Of a stretch of DNA of 64,000 bases, positions 41,902-51,681 are shown piece by piece. Position 1 is the stretch's first letter, and each line of letters starts with the position of its first letter. Position numbers and translations under genes: made by a program. Below the pieces are notes generated by a model, which saw nothing but the letters and a program-made list of their open reading frames with translations, was not told the origin of the DNA and did not search any database. This DNA comes from Bdellovibrionales bacterium CG12_big_fil_rev_8_21_14_0_65_38_15 (lineage in GTDB: Bacteria; Bdellovibrionota; Bacteriovoracia; Bacteriovoracales; Bacteriovoracaceae), in assembly GCA_002787775.1 (NCBI GenBank), contig PCUW01000002.1, forward strand, positions 1-64,000, read 5' to 3'.

Positions 41902-41928
41902 TAAAGAAAAACTTACATGTTCCGATTT
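41902..41928 (+). promoter_or_regulatory. Sigma-28 (FliA)-type promoter of the cheA operon
   Basis: TAAAGAAA (41902-41909), 11 bases, then TCCGATTT (41921-41928) matches the flagellar sigma-28 consensus TAAAGTTT-N11-GCCGATAA at TAAAG and CCGAT with exact spacing. It lies 35 bases before the cheA start, as expected for a chemotaxis operon. Confidence 0.55.
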
Positions 41929-41963
41929 GAAGACGCACGAATCTCAAACCAAAGAGTTTAGCC

Positions 41964-42929
41964 ATGATTGAAATGAATGAAGAGTTTGAAGAATTTAAAG
42001 TTGAAATTCTTGAAATGCTCGATAAAGCAGAACAGTGCTTACTTCAATTCGATCAGTTACCCGACAATACTAGTTCAAAAGACCTTTATGATAATATTTT
42101 TCGCTCTTACCACAATATAAAGGGCGCTGCAGGGATGATGGAGTGGGAAGAACTTCAGGCCCATATCCACGAGCTTGAAACCACTCTAATGCAGTCTAAA
42201 GAAGCTCTTACTATTCCAAAACATTTGATTGGTTGGTTCCTTCAAGGCAACGACGCCACTCGGTTATTAATGAATGGTGAAGCTTATGAGTTTGACTACT
42301 CATTAGGTGCTAATGGTGCTCCAGCTTCTGTCAGTGAAGGCGTTCTTGTCATCGAGCATGTCGATAAAGAACAAGTCAGTGGTGAAGATTTACCGGCAGA
42401 ATTATTTGAAGAAGTAGACGAGTGTCTTGATACTTTGTCCACGTTATTAAGCAAATACGAAGAAAATCCATGTGATGTATCAATCAACGATGAGCTTTAT
42501 CGCTCGGTTCATACTATTCGAGGCGCCGTACAGCTTTTTGGACTTGCTGATATAGCAAGTCTTGTTACAGCGATGGAAGAGAGTATAGCAGGACCAAGAA
42601 AAGAGTCTCTGCCGATTGATGCGGGACTCGCTAATACGCTCATTCTTTGTGGCGATATGCTTAGGCATTGTATGGGAGACGTAAAAAACCCTACAAATGC
42701 TTTAGAACTTTCAACAATGTGCAAGCTAATACAACCATATTTATCAACTAAAAGTGAGACTTCAATGGCCGAGGCAGATCTAATTGATCCAATTCAAAAA
42801 GAAGTAGAGATCGTTAACGTGCCCAAAAAAGTGGAGCCCACTAAAGTTGTGGCACAAAATAAACCAGCCCACGAACCTGAGAAAGTGGATTCATCATTAG
42901 AGTTCAAGTCTCTTTACTTGATCGCTTAA
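41964..42929 (+). CDS. cheA: CheA, N-terminal part with two Hpt domains (gene split by frameshift)
   Basis: This 321-residue frame encodes two Hpt domains. The first has YHNIKGAAGMMEW with phosphoacceptor H50, the second SVHTIRGAVQLFGLA with H183, and then a Pro/Lys-rich linker. The frame ends SLEFKSLYLIA at a TAA. In the +2 frame the conserved P3 start continues (RVQVSLLDRLMTLMGEMVLV), so one missing base near 42895-42905 splits a normal cheA. The TAATG overlap with the next frame could still give two cooperating polypeptides. Confidence 0.75.
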   Translation: MIEMNEEFEEFKVEILEMLDKAEQCLLQFDQLPDNTSSKDLYDNIFRSYHNIKGAAGMMEWEELQAHIHELETTLMQSKEALTIPKHLIGWFLQGNDATRLLMNGEAYEFDYSLGANGAPASVSEGVLVIEHVDKEQVSGEDLPAELFEEVDECLDTLSTLLSKYEENPCDVSINDELYRSVHTIRGAVQLFGLADIASLVTAMEESIAGPRKESLPIDAGLANTLILCGDMLRHCMGDVKNPTNALELSTMCKLIQPYLSTKSETSMAEADLIDPIQKEVEIVNVPKKVEPTKVVAQNKPAHEPEKVDSSLEFKSLYLIA

Positions 42930-44932
42930 TGACTTTAATGGGCGAAATGGTTCTCGTTCGAAATCAAGTTCTGCAGTATTCAAGTAAAACTGATGACCTT
43001 GCATTTTTAAGTCTCAGTCAAAAACTTGATGCGGTAACGTCTGAGCTTCAAGATGAAACGATGAAGACTAGAATGCAACCGATTGGAAATATTCTAAGTA
43101 AATTTCAAAGAGTAGTAAGAGATCTCTCTAATTCTCTTGGCAAAAAAATAAACTTGGAATTAGTTGGTGTTGAAACAGAGCTAGATAAATCACTTATTGA
43201 AGCAGTGAAAGACCCTCTTACCCATGTCGTAAGAAATGCCTGTGATCATGGAATTGAAGGAATCTCCCAACGTCTTGAAAGTGGTAAATCCGAAACTGGT
43301 ACAATCACGATTAAAGCTTTTCATGAAGGTGGACAAGTCATTGTTGAAGTTTCAGATGATGGAAAAGGTTTATGTAGCGATAAATTAATTGCAAAGGCCA
43401 TTGAGCGTGGAGTGATCGACGAGGCAAAAGCAGAAAGAATGAGCGAGAGAGATATTCAAGCACTAATTTTTGCACCAGGATTTTCAACGGCAGAAAAAGT
43501 AACAAACGTTTCCGGTCGTGGCGTTGGAATGGATGTTGTTAAAAGCAATATCGAGAAGATTGGTGGACTTGTAGATATTCAAAGTAAAGAAGGTGAAGGC
43601 ACCAAAATTACTCTAAAAATTCCATTAACATTAGCGATTGTTCCTGCCATGGTCGTAAGATCAGGAGATGATCGATTTGCCATTCCACAAATGAAGTTAG
43701 TGGAACTCGTAAGAGCTGAAAAAAATACAATCGAGTTCGTTCAAGGAAGACCTGTTTATCGTTTACGCGGAAATATTCTACCACTTTTAGACTTTAAAAA
43801 AGTACTGGAAAAAGATCTTGAAGAATCACAAGATATCTTTCAGGAAAGTACTAATATTGTGGTCCTCAATTCGGATGGTCATCAGTTTGGACTTTTAGTC
43901 GATGAAATTCTTGATACAGCAGACATAGTCGTAAAGCCACTTGCTAAGTTTTTGAAAAATATATCAATCTATTCTGGAGCGACAGTTCTAGGGGATGGAA
44001 GCATTGCTTTGATCCTTGATATTTTAGGGATTGCGCAGAGAAACTTTGGTCAAATTGTAAAAACTGAAGAGAAAAAGAACTTGATTAATCATAATATTGT
44101 TAGTGCAAATGAGAAGAATGACTATGTCCTCATCGGGCTTGGATCAAAGACAAAACATGCAATTCCATTGTCCTATGTTAATAGGCTTGAAGAAATTAGC
44201 GTTTCATCAATTGAATTATCAGGCCATCAACGCGTCGTACGTTATAGAGGCGGAGTCTTAAAGCTTATTAATCTAAATAAGATTCTTGGTTATGAAGTTA
44301 AAGAAAACCCAGAAGAACTTATTCATGTTATCGTGATTAATCAAAATGGCAACTTGATTGGAATCGAAGTTGATCGTATTTACGATGTTCTCTCGACTGA
44401 CGACGCTATTGAAACTTCATCAACAAGTCATGATGCGATCATAGGGAATATCATAACCGAATCTGAAATCGTTGTGTTAATCGATGTTCATAAAGTTTGT
44501 CGAGAAGTGATGCCGAAAAAATCAACAGATTCACAACACAGTAGTGCTCATAAAGTTTTACTCATTGAAGATTCTGAAGTGATCAGAAATAAAATTGCCA
44601 AAGACCTCGTTGCAAACGGATATCATGTGATAACTGCCGTCGATGGGGTTGATGGACTTAGAAAAATACTAGAAAACAGAGCAGACTTTCAATTGATTAT
44701 TTCAGACTTGGAATTGCCGAAAATGAATGGGTATGACTTCGCTAAAAAAGTGAGAAGTGTACAACGATTAAAAGAAATTCCAATGGTGGCGTTATCTGCA
44801 ACAAGTAAAGAATCAGTTTTAGAAAAAGCAATTGATGCAGGGTTTGATTCATTCTTTGAAAAGGGTCAATTACAAGATCTCATTTCATTTGCACAAGAAT
44901 TATCTCTAAATTATGAAGGTAAGGCAGCATGA
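42929..44932 (+). CDS. cheA: CheA, C-terminal part: P3, ATPase, two CheW-like domains and receiver
   Basis: The 667-residue frame starts MTLMGEMVLVRNQVLQYSSK, the P3 dimerisation helix. The ATPase has NACDHGIE (N-box), VEVSDDGKG (G1) and FSTAEKVTNVSGRGVGMD. A CheW-like regulatory domain follows (IVPAMVVRSGDDRFAIPQ), then a second similar domain around residue 400 (VLIGLGSKTKHAIPLSYVNR), then a receiver with KVLLIEDSEV, LIISDLELPK and phosphoacceptor Asp near residue 590. CheA with an attached receiver and two CheW-like units is larger than the enterobacterial form. Its stop overlaps cheW (ATGA). Confidence 0.8.
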   Translation: MTLMGEMVLVRNQVLQYSSKTDDLAFLSLSQKLDAVTSELQDETMKTRMQPIGNILSKFQRVVRDLSNSLGKKINLELVGVETELDKSLIEAVKDPLTHVVRNACDHGIEGISQRLESGKSETGTITIKAFHEGGQVIVEVSDDGKGLCSDKLIAKAIERGVIDEAKAERMSERDIQALIFAPGFSTAEKVTNVSGRGVGMDVVKSNIEKIGGLVDIQSKEGEGTKITLKIPLTLAIVPAMVVRSGDDRFAIPQMKLVELVRAEKNTIEFVQGRPVYRLRGNILPLLDFKKVLEKDLEESQDIFQESTNIVVLNSDGHQFGLLVDEILDTADIVVKPLAKFLKNISIYSGATVLGDGSIALILDILGIAQRNFGQIVKTEEKKNLINHNIVSANEKNDYVLIGLGSKTKHAIPLSYVNRLEEISVSSIELSGHQRVVRYRGGVLKLINLNKILGYEVKENPEELIHVIVINQNGNLIGIEVDRIYDVLSTDDAIETSSTSHDAIIGNIITESEIVVLIDVHKVCREVMPKKSTDSQHSSAHKVLLIEDSEVIRNKIAKDLVANGYHVITAVDGVDGLRKILENRADFQLIISDLELPKMNGYDFAKKVRSVQRLKEIPMVALSATSKESVLEKAIDAGFDSFFEKGQLQDLISFAQELSLNYEGKAA

Positions 44933-45399
44933 AAACTAGCGAACAAATTAAAAATGCAAGTGTAGAGCCAAGACAATTTTCAACATTTGTGGTCGATGGA
45001 CAGCTCTACGGTATTGATGTCATGAAAGTCCAAGAAGTTACAAAGCCATTAGCGATGACGAAAATGAAGTCTGCCCCTGCTGTAGTGAGAGGATTGATCA
45101 ATCTTCGTGGCCAAATCGCCACCGCCATTGATCTAAATGAGCTTTTTGAAATTACCTCGGATAAATCTGATGAACAAATGACAATTGTTTGTAAATCAGA
45201 AGATATTCTCATCTCTTTATTAGTAGATACTATTGGAGATGTGATCGAAGTTGAAAATGAAAGATTTGAAAAAGTTCCAATAACAATACCAACAACAATT
45301 TCGATTTTTATGAAAGGTGTTTATAAAACAGAAAATGGAATTCTTTCCATTTTGTGTCTAGATACTATTTTAAATGAATTAGAAAGAAAGTGTGCTTAA
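44929..45399 (+). CDS. cheW: CheW coupling protein
   Basis: The 156-residue protein is a single CheW domain: FSTFVVDGQLYGIDVMKVQE, VVRGLINLRGQIATAIDLNE and LLVDTIGDVIEVE. CheW links CheA to chemoreceptor tips. The start overlaps the end of cheA by four bases; the receptor gene follows 19 bases later. Confidence 0.85.
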   Translation: MKTSEQIKNASVEPRQFSTFVVDGQLYGIDVMKVQEVTKPLAMTKMKSAPAVVRGLINLRGQIATAIDLNELFEITSDKSDEQMTIVCKSEDILISLLVDTIGDVIEVENERFEKVPITIPTTISIFMKGVYKTENGILSILCLDTILNELERKCA

Positions 45400-45418
45400 C
45401 AATCTAACGGAGTAGAAA

Positions 45419-46975
45419 ATGACTAATGCAGCCAAAAAAACAGATGACCAATTTTATGTTTCAAATTTAGAAGCCGTTTATAATGCCATTGATAAAGTCC
45501 AGGCCGTCATTGAATTTAATCTTGATGGGACAATCATAGTAGCGAACAATAATTTTTGTTCGGCGCTTGGCTATTCATTAGACGAAATCAAGGGAAAGCA
45601 TCATAGAATTTTTTGTGACCCAGCTTATACCAATTCACTTGATTACGCTCGTTTTTGGGAAAAATTAAATCGTGGAGAATTCGAGCAAAAAGAATATGCT
45701 AGATATACTAAACAAGGAAAACAGATTTGGATTCAGGCTTCATATAACCCAATTTTTGATGAAAATGGTAAGCCATATAAAGTTGTAAAATTCGCAGTGG
45801 ATATTACAGAACAAAAGCTTAGAAATCTTGTCTTTGAAGCTACTTTAGAGGCCGTTTCGAAATCACAAGCTGTGATTGAGTTTAATATGGACGGTACAGT
45901 TTTAACCGCCAATGATAATTTTTGTTCAACTCTTGGCTACTCACTAAGTGACATTAAGGGTAAGCATCATAGAATGTTCTGTGAACCAAAATTTGCAGAA
46001 TCTCAAGAATATAAAGAATTCTGGTCTAAGCTAAATAGAGGAGAGTTCGAATCAAAAGAATATAAACGTCTTGCAAAAAATGGAAGTATTGTATGGATTC
46101 AAGCTTCTTACAACCCAATTCTAGATTTAACAGGCAAGCCATTCAAAGTTGTTAAGTATGCCTCAGATATTACAAAACTTAAAAATATGATTGAAGAGGT
46201 AACCTTTACAGCTGGCGAGCTTTCTGCAAGTGCTGAGCAACTTCAAAGTTATGCCAATCAAATGAATGAGAATGCAAAGAAAACTTCAAGTGAATCAGAA
46301 ATTGCATCAGCTTCATCTGAACAAGTTTTTCTTGGCGTTCAAACGGTAGCTGCTTCAACTGAAGAAATGGTGGCTTCAATTCGAGAAATTTCAAGATCAT
46401 CAAGTGATTCTGCAGAAATGTCTAGAACAACACTTCAAAATGCGCTTGAAACGAATAAAACGATTCAGCAGCTTGGAAATAGCTCTCAAGAAATTGGAAA
46501 TGTTATCAAAGTTATTAGCTCAATTGCACAGCAAACAAACCTTCTTGCACTAAATGCAACGATTGAAGCGGCTAGAGCAGGGGACGCGGGAAAAGGTTTT
46601 GCAGTTGTTGCCAATGAAGTCAAAGAACTTGCAAAGCAAACAGCTAAAGCAACTGAAGATATCACAAACAGAATTGGAGCCATTCAAAAAGATACATCGG
46701 TTGCAGTTGAAGCAATTGGTGGCATTTCAAAAGCTATGGAAAAATTAAATTCTATTTCAGGTGCAATTGCTTCAGCAGTTGAAGAACAAACGGCTACTAC
46801 AAACGAAGTCTCTCGTGTTATTGGTGACTCGAAAAAAGGTGTTGAAAGTATTTCAAATACCATTAAGGAAGTTGCTCACGGCGCCGAACTAAGTGCAACG
46901 ACTTGTAGTGAGACTCTTAAATCAGCCGAGTCATTAGCGCAGCTAGCCGATAAACTAAAAAAGCTCGTTAGTTAA
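45419..46975 (+). CDS. Soluble chemoreceptor with two PAS domains
   Basis: The 518-residue protein has no membrane segment. Two near-duplicate PAS domains fill about 10-135 and 135-255: [20 protein letters not shown] with [18 protein letters not shown], then [20 protein letters not shown] with [19 protein letters not shown] methyl-accepting signalling domain follows, with its hairpin tip at [20 protein letters not shown]. The KHHR and Cys in each PAS repeat are typical of BdlA/Aer-type sensors that may hold FAD or haem. It likely senses redox or energy state in the cytoplasm. GGAG before the ATG supports the start. Confidence 0.85.
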   Translation: MTNAAKKTDDQFYVSNLEAVYNAIDKVQAVIEFNLDGTIIVANNNFCSALGYSLDEIKGKHHRIFCDPAYTNSLDYARFWEKLNRGEFEQKEYARYTKQGKQIWIQASYNPIFDENGKPYKVVKFAVDITEQKLRNLVFEATLEAVSKSQAVIEFNMDGTVLTANDNFCSTLGYSLSDIKGKHHRMFCEPKFAESQEYKEFWSKLNRGEFESKEYKRLAKNGSIVWIQASYNPILDLTGKPFKVVKYASDITKLKNMIEEVTFTAGELSASAEQLQSYANQMNENAKKTSSESEIASASSEQVFLGVQTVAASTEEMVASIREISRSSSDSAEMSRTTLQNALETNKTIQQLGNSSQEIGNVIKVISSIAQQTNLLALNATIEAARAGDAGKGFAVVANEVKELAKQTAKATEDITNRIGAIQKDTSVAVEAIGGISKAMEKLNSISGAIASAVEEQTATTNEVSRVIGDSKKGVESISNTIKEVAHGAELSATTCSETLKSAESLAQLADKLKKLVS

Positions 46976-46996
46976 TTAAGATTTTAGGGGACAGAA

Positions 46997-48082
46997 TTGA
47001 GTCTTTCAAAGAAAATAAAAATTTTGATCGTCGATGATTCTGTCCTTTTTAGAATCCAGCTTCAAAAAGCCCTTGGGATGAGTGAACATTTTGAGGTTGT
47101 TGGTTCTGCCAAAAATGGTGTCGTAGCTCTTGAGAAAATAGTCGAGTTAGATCCGGATATCTGTATTATAGATATTGAAATGCCTGTCATGGACGGAATC
47201 ACCACGCTAAAACATATCTGTGAGAAAAAATATAAAACAAAAGTAATTATGTTTTCATCTCATAGTATGGATGGGGCAGAGAAAACGTTAGATGCTATGG
47301 CGCTTGGAGCTATTGATTTCGTTGCTAAGCCATCTCTAAATAGTATTTCAAATGATCCTTCAGAAGTTTTAAAAGAAGTCATTCTTCCAAAGCTTGAATC
47401 TCTTTTTAAGATTAATTCTAAAGCTTTACCTCAAACTGTTGAGATTAAATCCAAGGTTACGACTAAGACTAATGATTGGAAGCATATTAATCCAGAAATC
47501 TTAGTGATTGCATCTTCAACTGGCGGTCCTAATGCTCTTCTTGAGTTGTTTTCTGAATTGACGATGGATGTACCTTATCCAATCGTAATTGCTCAGCATA
47601 TGCCACCTTTATTCACAGCATCTCTGGCAGAGAGACTTGGTCGAGTTTCAAATAAAACTTCAATGGAAGCTGCTCATGGTGAAAAGCTACAACCTAATAA
47701 AATTTATGTTGTTCCTGGAGATTATCATTTAACTCTATCTGGAACAAAGTCAGACTGTGCCATCCATCTAAATCAAGGTCCACATCGAAATTTTGTACGT
47801 CCTTGTGCTGACTACTTGTTTGAGACGGCTGCTGAAATATTTAAAAAGGACGTGTTATCTATTGTTTTAACAGGTATGGGCCGTGATGGTTGTGATGGTG
47901 CTCATGCTGTAAAAGAAAATAACGGCACTGTACTTATTCAAGATGAGGCTTCATGTGCGGTCTTTGGAATGCCAGGAGCCGTTTATAAAACAGGCGAATA
48001 CGATTTTATTGATAATCCTAAAGCTATAGCAAGAAAGGTCATTGATCTTTTACATAGAAAAGGGGTTAATGATGTCGCCTGA
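46997..48082 (+). CDS. cheB: CheB, receptor methylesterase/deamidase response regulator
   Basis: The 361-residue protein starts at TTG 46997 behind AGGGG. Its receiver has ILIVDDSVLFR and CIIDIEMPVMDGI. The CheB catalytic domain has ASSTGGPNALLELFS (nucleophile Ser), IVIAQHMPPLFTASLAERL (His) and TGMGRDGCDGA (Asp). It removes methyl groups from chemoreceptors when phosphorylated by CheA. It overlaps the cheR start. Confidence 0.9.
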   Translation: MSLSKKIKILIVDDSVLFRIQLQKALGMSEHFEVVGSAKNGVVALEKIVELDPDICIIDIEMPVMDGITTLKHICEKKYKTKVIMFSSHSMDGAEKTLDAMALGAIDFVAKPSLNSISNDPSEVLKEVILPKLESLFKINSKALPQTVEIKSKVTTKTNDWKHINPEILVIASSTGGPNALLELFSELTMDVPYPIVIAQHMPPLFTASLAERLGRVSNKTSMEAAHGEKLQPNKIYVVPGDYHLTLSGTKSDCAIHLNQGPHRNFVRPCADYLFETAAEIFKKDVLSIVLTGMGRDGCDGAHAVKENNGTVLIQDEASCAVFGMPGAVYKTGEYDFIDNPKAIARKVIDLLHRKGVNDVA

Positions 48083-48902
48083 GACACTTAGCTTTTTTGC
48101 ACATATTATCGAAAAAGAAACGGGTATCATCTACCAAGATATAAATCTTTATCAACTGAAAACGCGTCTTGAAGAAATAATGAAAACAGAAGGATTTGAA
48201 AAAATTGAAGATCTTGAAAAGATTTTTAAAAGTGCCAGCCTGCCTCTTTTACTAAAAAGAAAGTTTCTTGATCATGCAACTAATAATGAAACGCTATTCT
48301 TTAGGGATCCTACATTTTTTAACGCTCTTCAAAATTTTGTTCTTACTGAAATATTACTTGAAAATCCAAAACAGATTAAAATTTGGTCTGCCGCTTCAAG
48401 TACAGGTCAAGAAGCAATAAGCACCGCCATTGCTTTAGATGAACTATCAAAGAAAATGACTATTCCTCCATTTTCAATCGTAGCTACTGATATCTCTGAA
48501 AAAGCATTGGCTAAAGCACAAGCAGGTATTTACTCTGACTTTGAAATTTCCAGAGGTCTCTCACCTGAAAGAAAGGCAAATTATTTTTCGAAAGTTGAAG
48601 GTGGCTGGAAAATTAACCCCGAGATTAGTTCAAAAATAAACTATGGCTATAACAACCTCATTAACTCTGCTGTTTATGGTCCATTTCATATTATTCTTTG
48701 TCGTAATGTCTTGATTTACCATAAAGTTGAAACAAAAAAAATTGTTCTAGACTCATTGTTTTCTCAGCTGGATTCTGATGGAGCTATTTTAATGGGCGTA
48801 GGGGAGACCATGCTTGGTCTAAGAGACAAAGTCTCAACTCGAGTCATTGGTAATGTAACTTTCTATAAAAAACAATCATTAACAGACTCAAAAGCTAGCT
48901 AA
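48072..48902 (+). CDS. cheR: CheR, chemoreceptor methyltransferase
   Basis: From ATG 48072 (or 48069) behind AGGGG the protein has about 276 residues. A helical N-terminal domain precedes the catalytic domain: NNETLFFRDPTFFNAL, IWSAASSTGQEAIS (the CheR form of motif I), ATDISEKALAKA, and HIILCRNVLIYH. It methylates receptor Glu residues with SAM and closes the che operon. Its 3' end overlaps the convergent LysR gene by eight bases. Confidence 0.9.
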   Translation: MSPETLSFFAHIIEKETGIIYQDINLYQLKTRLEEIMKTEGFEKIEDLEKIFKSASLPLLLKRKFLDHATNNETLFFRDPTFFNALQNFVLTEILLENPKQIKIWSAASSTGQEAISTAIALDELSKKMTIPPFSIVATDISEKALAKAQAGIYSDFEISRGLSPERKANYFSKVEGGWKINPEISSKINYGYNNLINSAVYGPFHIILCRNVLIYHKVETKKIVLDSLFSQLDSDGAILMGVGETMLGLRDKVSTRVIGNVTFYKKQSLTDSKAS

Positions 48903-49722
48903 AAGAATTAATAATAAACTGAACACATTCCTTACTATAGCTGTTCTTCAAAAACTCTGGCCTATAAACGACACAAAACTCATCTTTAACAAATAAACTT
49001 TTTTGCTCAATTTCAACTTTCAATTTTTCCATTTGAACAAAACGTTCTGGTAAGATCCCATAGGCCATATTTGATTCGACTAAATCCCCAATAAGATTGA
49101 AGTCACTTGTATGGATATGTTGAGTTGGAGATTGTTTCCATTGCCTTAGAATTTCATGTGTCTGGGGTAGCGAAAAGTCTGCTATAAGCTGATTGTTTGG
49201 GCTTTGATTTGTAGATGACTTCCAGATCATCACTTTATCAAAAGTGATCCTATTGATAAAGAGGTCAGGGTTTCGAATAGGATTGACGACCACACCAATA
49301 TCAATTTCTCCATTTTGAATCATTTGTTGAATTGATCTTGAGTTATCATGATGAAGCCTGAAATTTATTTGTGGATATTTTTTGGTACTTTGCTTTAAAA
49401 ACTTAGATAAAAAGTATCTTCCTATAACTGGATGGCAGCCAATTTTTATATTGAGCTGTAACTGAGTGTTAATATTTGAAAGTGACTCAATTTCATTTTT
49501 AGTGTTTAAAATTATGCTGGTTTTTTCAAGAATTAGTTTTCCTTGCGGAGTCAGGGTTATCCCTTGTTTTGTTCTATAGAAAAGCTTCGTATTTAAGGTT
49601 TTTTCTAGCCTTGAAATAGCTTCAGATATTGTAGGTTGTGTAACCCCCAGCATCTTCGCCGTTAACGTAAACGAGCCATAGGTGTTAACTTGCTGGAAAT
49701 ACATAAGATCATTCATATTCAT
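48895..49722 (-). CDS. LysR-family transcriptional regulator
   Basis: From ATG 49722 the protein has 275 residues. The N-terminal winged helix is clear (LMYFQQVNTYGSFTLTAKML, then VTQPTISEAISRLEKTLN), and the effector domain follows (IKIGCHPVIGRYFLSKFL, GEIDIGVVVNPIR). The longer frame to 49800 would add 26 unrelated residues. A palindrome abuts this start. It is divergent from an exported-protein gene that is its likeliest target. Confidence 0.8.
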   Translation of the reverse strand: MNMNDLMYFQQVNTYGSFTLTAKMLGVTQPTISEAISRLEKTLNTKLFYRTKQGITLTPQGKLILEKTSIILNTKNEIESLSNINTQLQLNIKIGCHPVIGRYFLSKFLKQSTKKYPQINFRLHHDNSRSIQQMIQNGEIDIGVVVNPIRNPDLFINRITFDKVMIWKSSTNQSPNNQLIADFSLPQTHEILRQWKQSPTQHIHTSDFNLIGDLVESNMAYGILPERFVQMEKLKVEIEQKSLFVKDEFCVVYRPEFLKNSYSKECVQFIINSFS

Positions 49723-49723
49723 A

Positions 49724-49741
49724 TATAGGTTATATCCTATA
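49724..49741. promoter_or_regulatory. TATAGG palindrome at the LysR start
   Basis: TATAGG-TTATAT-CCTATA at 49724-49741 is an inverted repeat with 6-bp arms, of the T-N11-A type bound by LysR regulators. It abuts the LysR ATG and lies about 80 bases before the divergent exported-protein gene. Confidence 0.5.
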
Positions 49742-49821
49742 GTGAAAATGGTTTCAACTGGTCTTTTTTTATGATCTAAACTAGGCCATCTTCTTTTCAA
49801 CCAAGCACGAAGGAGATAAAA

Positions 49822-50274
49822 ATGAAATTATTATTTAGCTTGTTATTCTTAGTTAGTTCTTTTGCCTCGTTTGCACAGTCATCTCAAAACGTTGTTTCTC
49901 AGAAAGTAGTTACACTTCCTGTAGATTTAAATACGACTAAACTTAAGTTCACCAATCTTGGATACGGAAGCTTTCTTGTGAAAGTCATTGTTCCAGAACT
50001 TGCAGCTGATACTCTGCTTAATCATAGAAATGAAGGAGAAGATGGTCCTTGTCTGTTCACTTATGATGCTTTTAGAGTAGATGATGTTTTACAGGATAAT
50101 CCTGAAGTTGTTGATACTGACTTTAAGATTACATTAACGAGATCATTATTCGTTCAAGACAATGTCTGTAAAGTAACCCTCACAGAGTCAATTGAAGCAA
50201 ATATTCGTGGCTTCTTTTTTCAGCACTCTCTTTCTACCCCAATGCCTGATCGAATCATTGAAGATTGCTTTTAG
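49822..50274 (+). CDS. Exported hypothetical protein
   Basis: The 150-residue product has a signal peptide (MKLLFSLLFLVSSFASFAQ) and a beta-rich mature part with three Cys (GPCLF, NVCKV, EDCF). AAGGAG before the ATG supports the start. A strong hairpin follows the stop. No family is recognised. Control by the divergent LysR regulator is likely. Confidence 0.6.
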   Translation: MKLLFSLLFLVSSFASFAQSSQNVVSQKVVTLPVDLNTTKLKFTNLGYGSFLVKVIVPELAADTLLNHRNEGEDGPCLFTYDAFRVDDVLQDNPEVVDTDFKITLTRSLFVQDNVCKVTLTESIEANIRGFFFQHSLSTPMPDRIIEDCF

Positions 50275-50282
50275 GGTCTCTT

Positions 50283-50300
50283 CCCCCTCATTTGAGGGGG
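50283..50300 (+). terminator. Hairpin terminator after the exported-protein gene
   Basis: CCCCCTCATTTGAGGGGG forms an 8-bp GC-rich stem with a two-base loop, nine bases after the stop at 50274. The following tract (ATTCTT) is only weakly T-rich, so termination may be partial. Confidence 0.6.
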
Positions 50301-50421
50301 ATTCTTGACTTTAGACGCTGAGTGGCGGATAGATAGCTTAGTGATCTGAACATACCAATATTGCTTATTTAACTGCTAGTGTTCGGATTAAGCAGTTAAT
50401 GAAAACAAAAGTAGTATTAGT

Positions 50422-51681
50422 ATGATTGATTTTAAATCTTTAAATCTCTATCCGACCATTTTAAACGCTCTTGAGAATAAGGGCTATAAAAAGCCAACGC
50501 CGATTCAAGAACAATGTATTCCTCATTTATTGAAAGGCAAGGATATCCTTGGTATTGCACAAACAGGTACAGGTAAAACTGCGGCTTTTTCGCTACCAAT
50601 TATCAATCGTATTGCTAATCATAAAATTAAAATCAAGCCTGCCAGAGTGCGTGTTCTAATTTTAACACCAACAAGAGAATTAGCCTCACAGATTGAAGAC
50701 AATATTAAGACTTACAGCCAAGGCTTAAAAATCTTTACTGCCGTTATTTTTGGTGGAGTAGGGCATCGTCAACAAATTGTTAATATGGGCAGAGGGGTAG
50801 ATATTCTTATCGCAACTCCGGGGCGACTTTTAGATCTCATGGATGACGGACATGTACTTTTTGAGCAGCTTGAGGTCTTTGTTTTAGATGAAGCCGATCG
50901 TATGCTTGATATGGGCTTTTTTCATGACGTGAATCGCATTATTGAGAAACTTCCTAAAATGAGACAAACGCTTTTGTTCTCAGCAACGATGCCTAACGAT
51001 ATTTCAAGCCTGGCCAGTAAATTACTTAAAGATCCTGTCAGAGTAGAAGTTACTCCTGAATCAACAACAGTTGAGCGAATTGAACAAAGCCTTTTGTTTG
51101 TTGATAAGACAAATAAGCCTCTTTTGCTTGAACATATTGTAAAAACAAAAGAAGTTAAGTCTGCACTTGTTTTCACCAAAACAAAGCACGGAGCAAATAA
51201 AGTTGTTAAGATTTTAGAAAAAAGTGGCATTCAATGTGCTGCTATTCACGGCAACAAGTCTCAAGGTGCCAGAGAGAAAGCCTTGGCCGACTTTAAGTCG
51301 GGTCATATCAAAGTTCTCGTTGCAACTGACATCGCAGCTCGTGGTATTGATGTTAATGATGTAACTCATGTTATTAATTATAATTTACCAGATGATCCAA
51401 AAAGTTATGTTCACCGTATTGGCCGTACTGCTAGAGCTGGTAAAAATGGGATCGCCTTATCGTTTTGTGATGAAACAGAACGCGGACTTTTAAAAGATAT
51501 TGAAAAACAAATCAAAACGACAATTCCTCGTGATAACGATCATCCTCTATTTGGCGTACCCGCAAGAGTTGTACCTGTGCAAGCAAATCGTCCAGGCAAA
51601 CCTATGAGTAGAAGGCCCGCTCCAAATAAATCAAAAAAGAAAAAGAGCTTTAGAACTAACAGACCAGCAAAAAAAAGTTGA
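50422..51681 (+). CDS. rhlE: DEAD-box RNA helicase, RhlE type
   Basis: The 419-residue protein has all core motifs: PTPIQEQCIP (Q motif), AQTGTGKTAAF (I), PTRELASQ (Ia), VLDEADRMLDMGF (II), LFSATMP (III), ALVFTKTK (IV), ATDIAARGIDV (V) and HRIGRTARAGKNG (VI). The short basic C-terminal tail (Lys, Arg, Pro) is usual for RhlE, which remodels RNA in ribosome assembly and mRNA decay. It stands alone with its own leader. Confidence 0.9.
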   Translation: MIDFKSLNLYPTILNALENKGYKKPTPIQEQCIPHLLKGKDILGIAQTGTGKTAAFSLPIINRIANHKIKIKPARVRVLILTPTRELASQIEDNIKTYSQGLKIFTAVIFGGVGHRQQIVNMGRGVDILIATPGRLLDLMDDGHVLFEQLEVFVLDEADRMLDMGFFHDVNRIIEKLPKMRQTLLFSATMPNDISSLASKLLKDPVRVEVTPESTTVERIEQSLLFVDKTNKPLLLEHIVKTKEVKSALVFTKTKHGANKVVKILEKSGIQCAAIHGNKSQGAREKALADFKSGHIKVLVATDIAARGIDVNDVTHVINYNLPDDPKSYVHRIGRTARAGKNGIALSFCDETERGLLKDIEKQIKTTIPRDNDHPLFGVPARVVPVQANRPGKPMSRRPAPNKSKKKKSFRTNRPAKKS

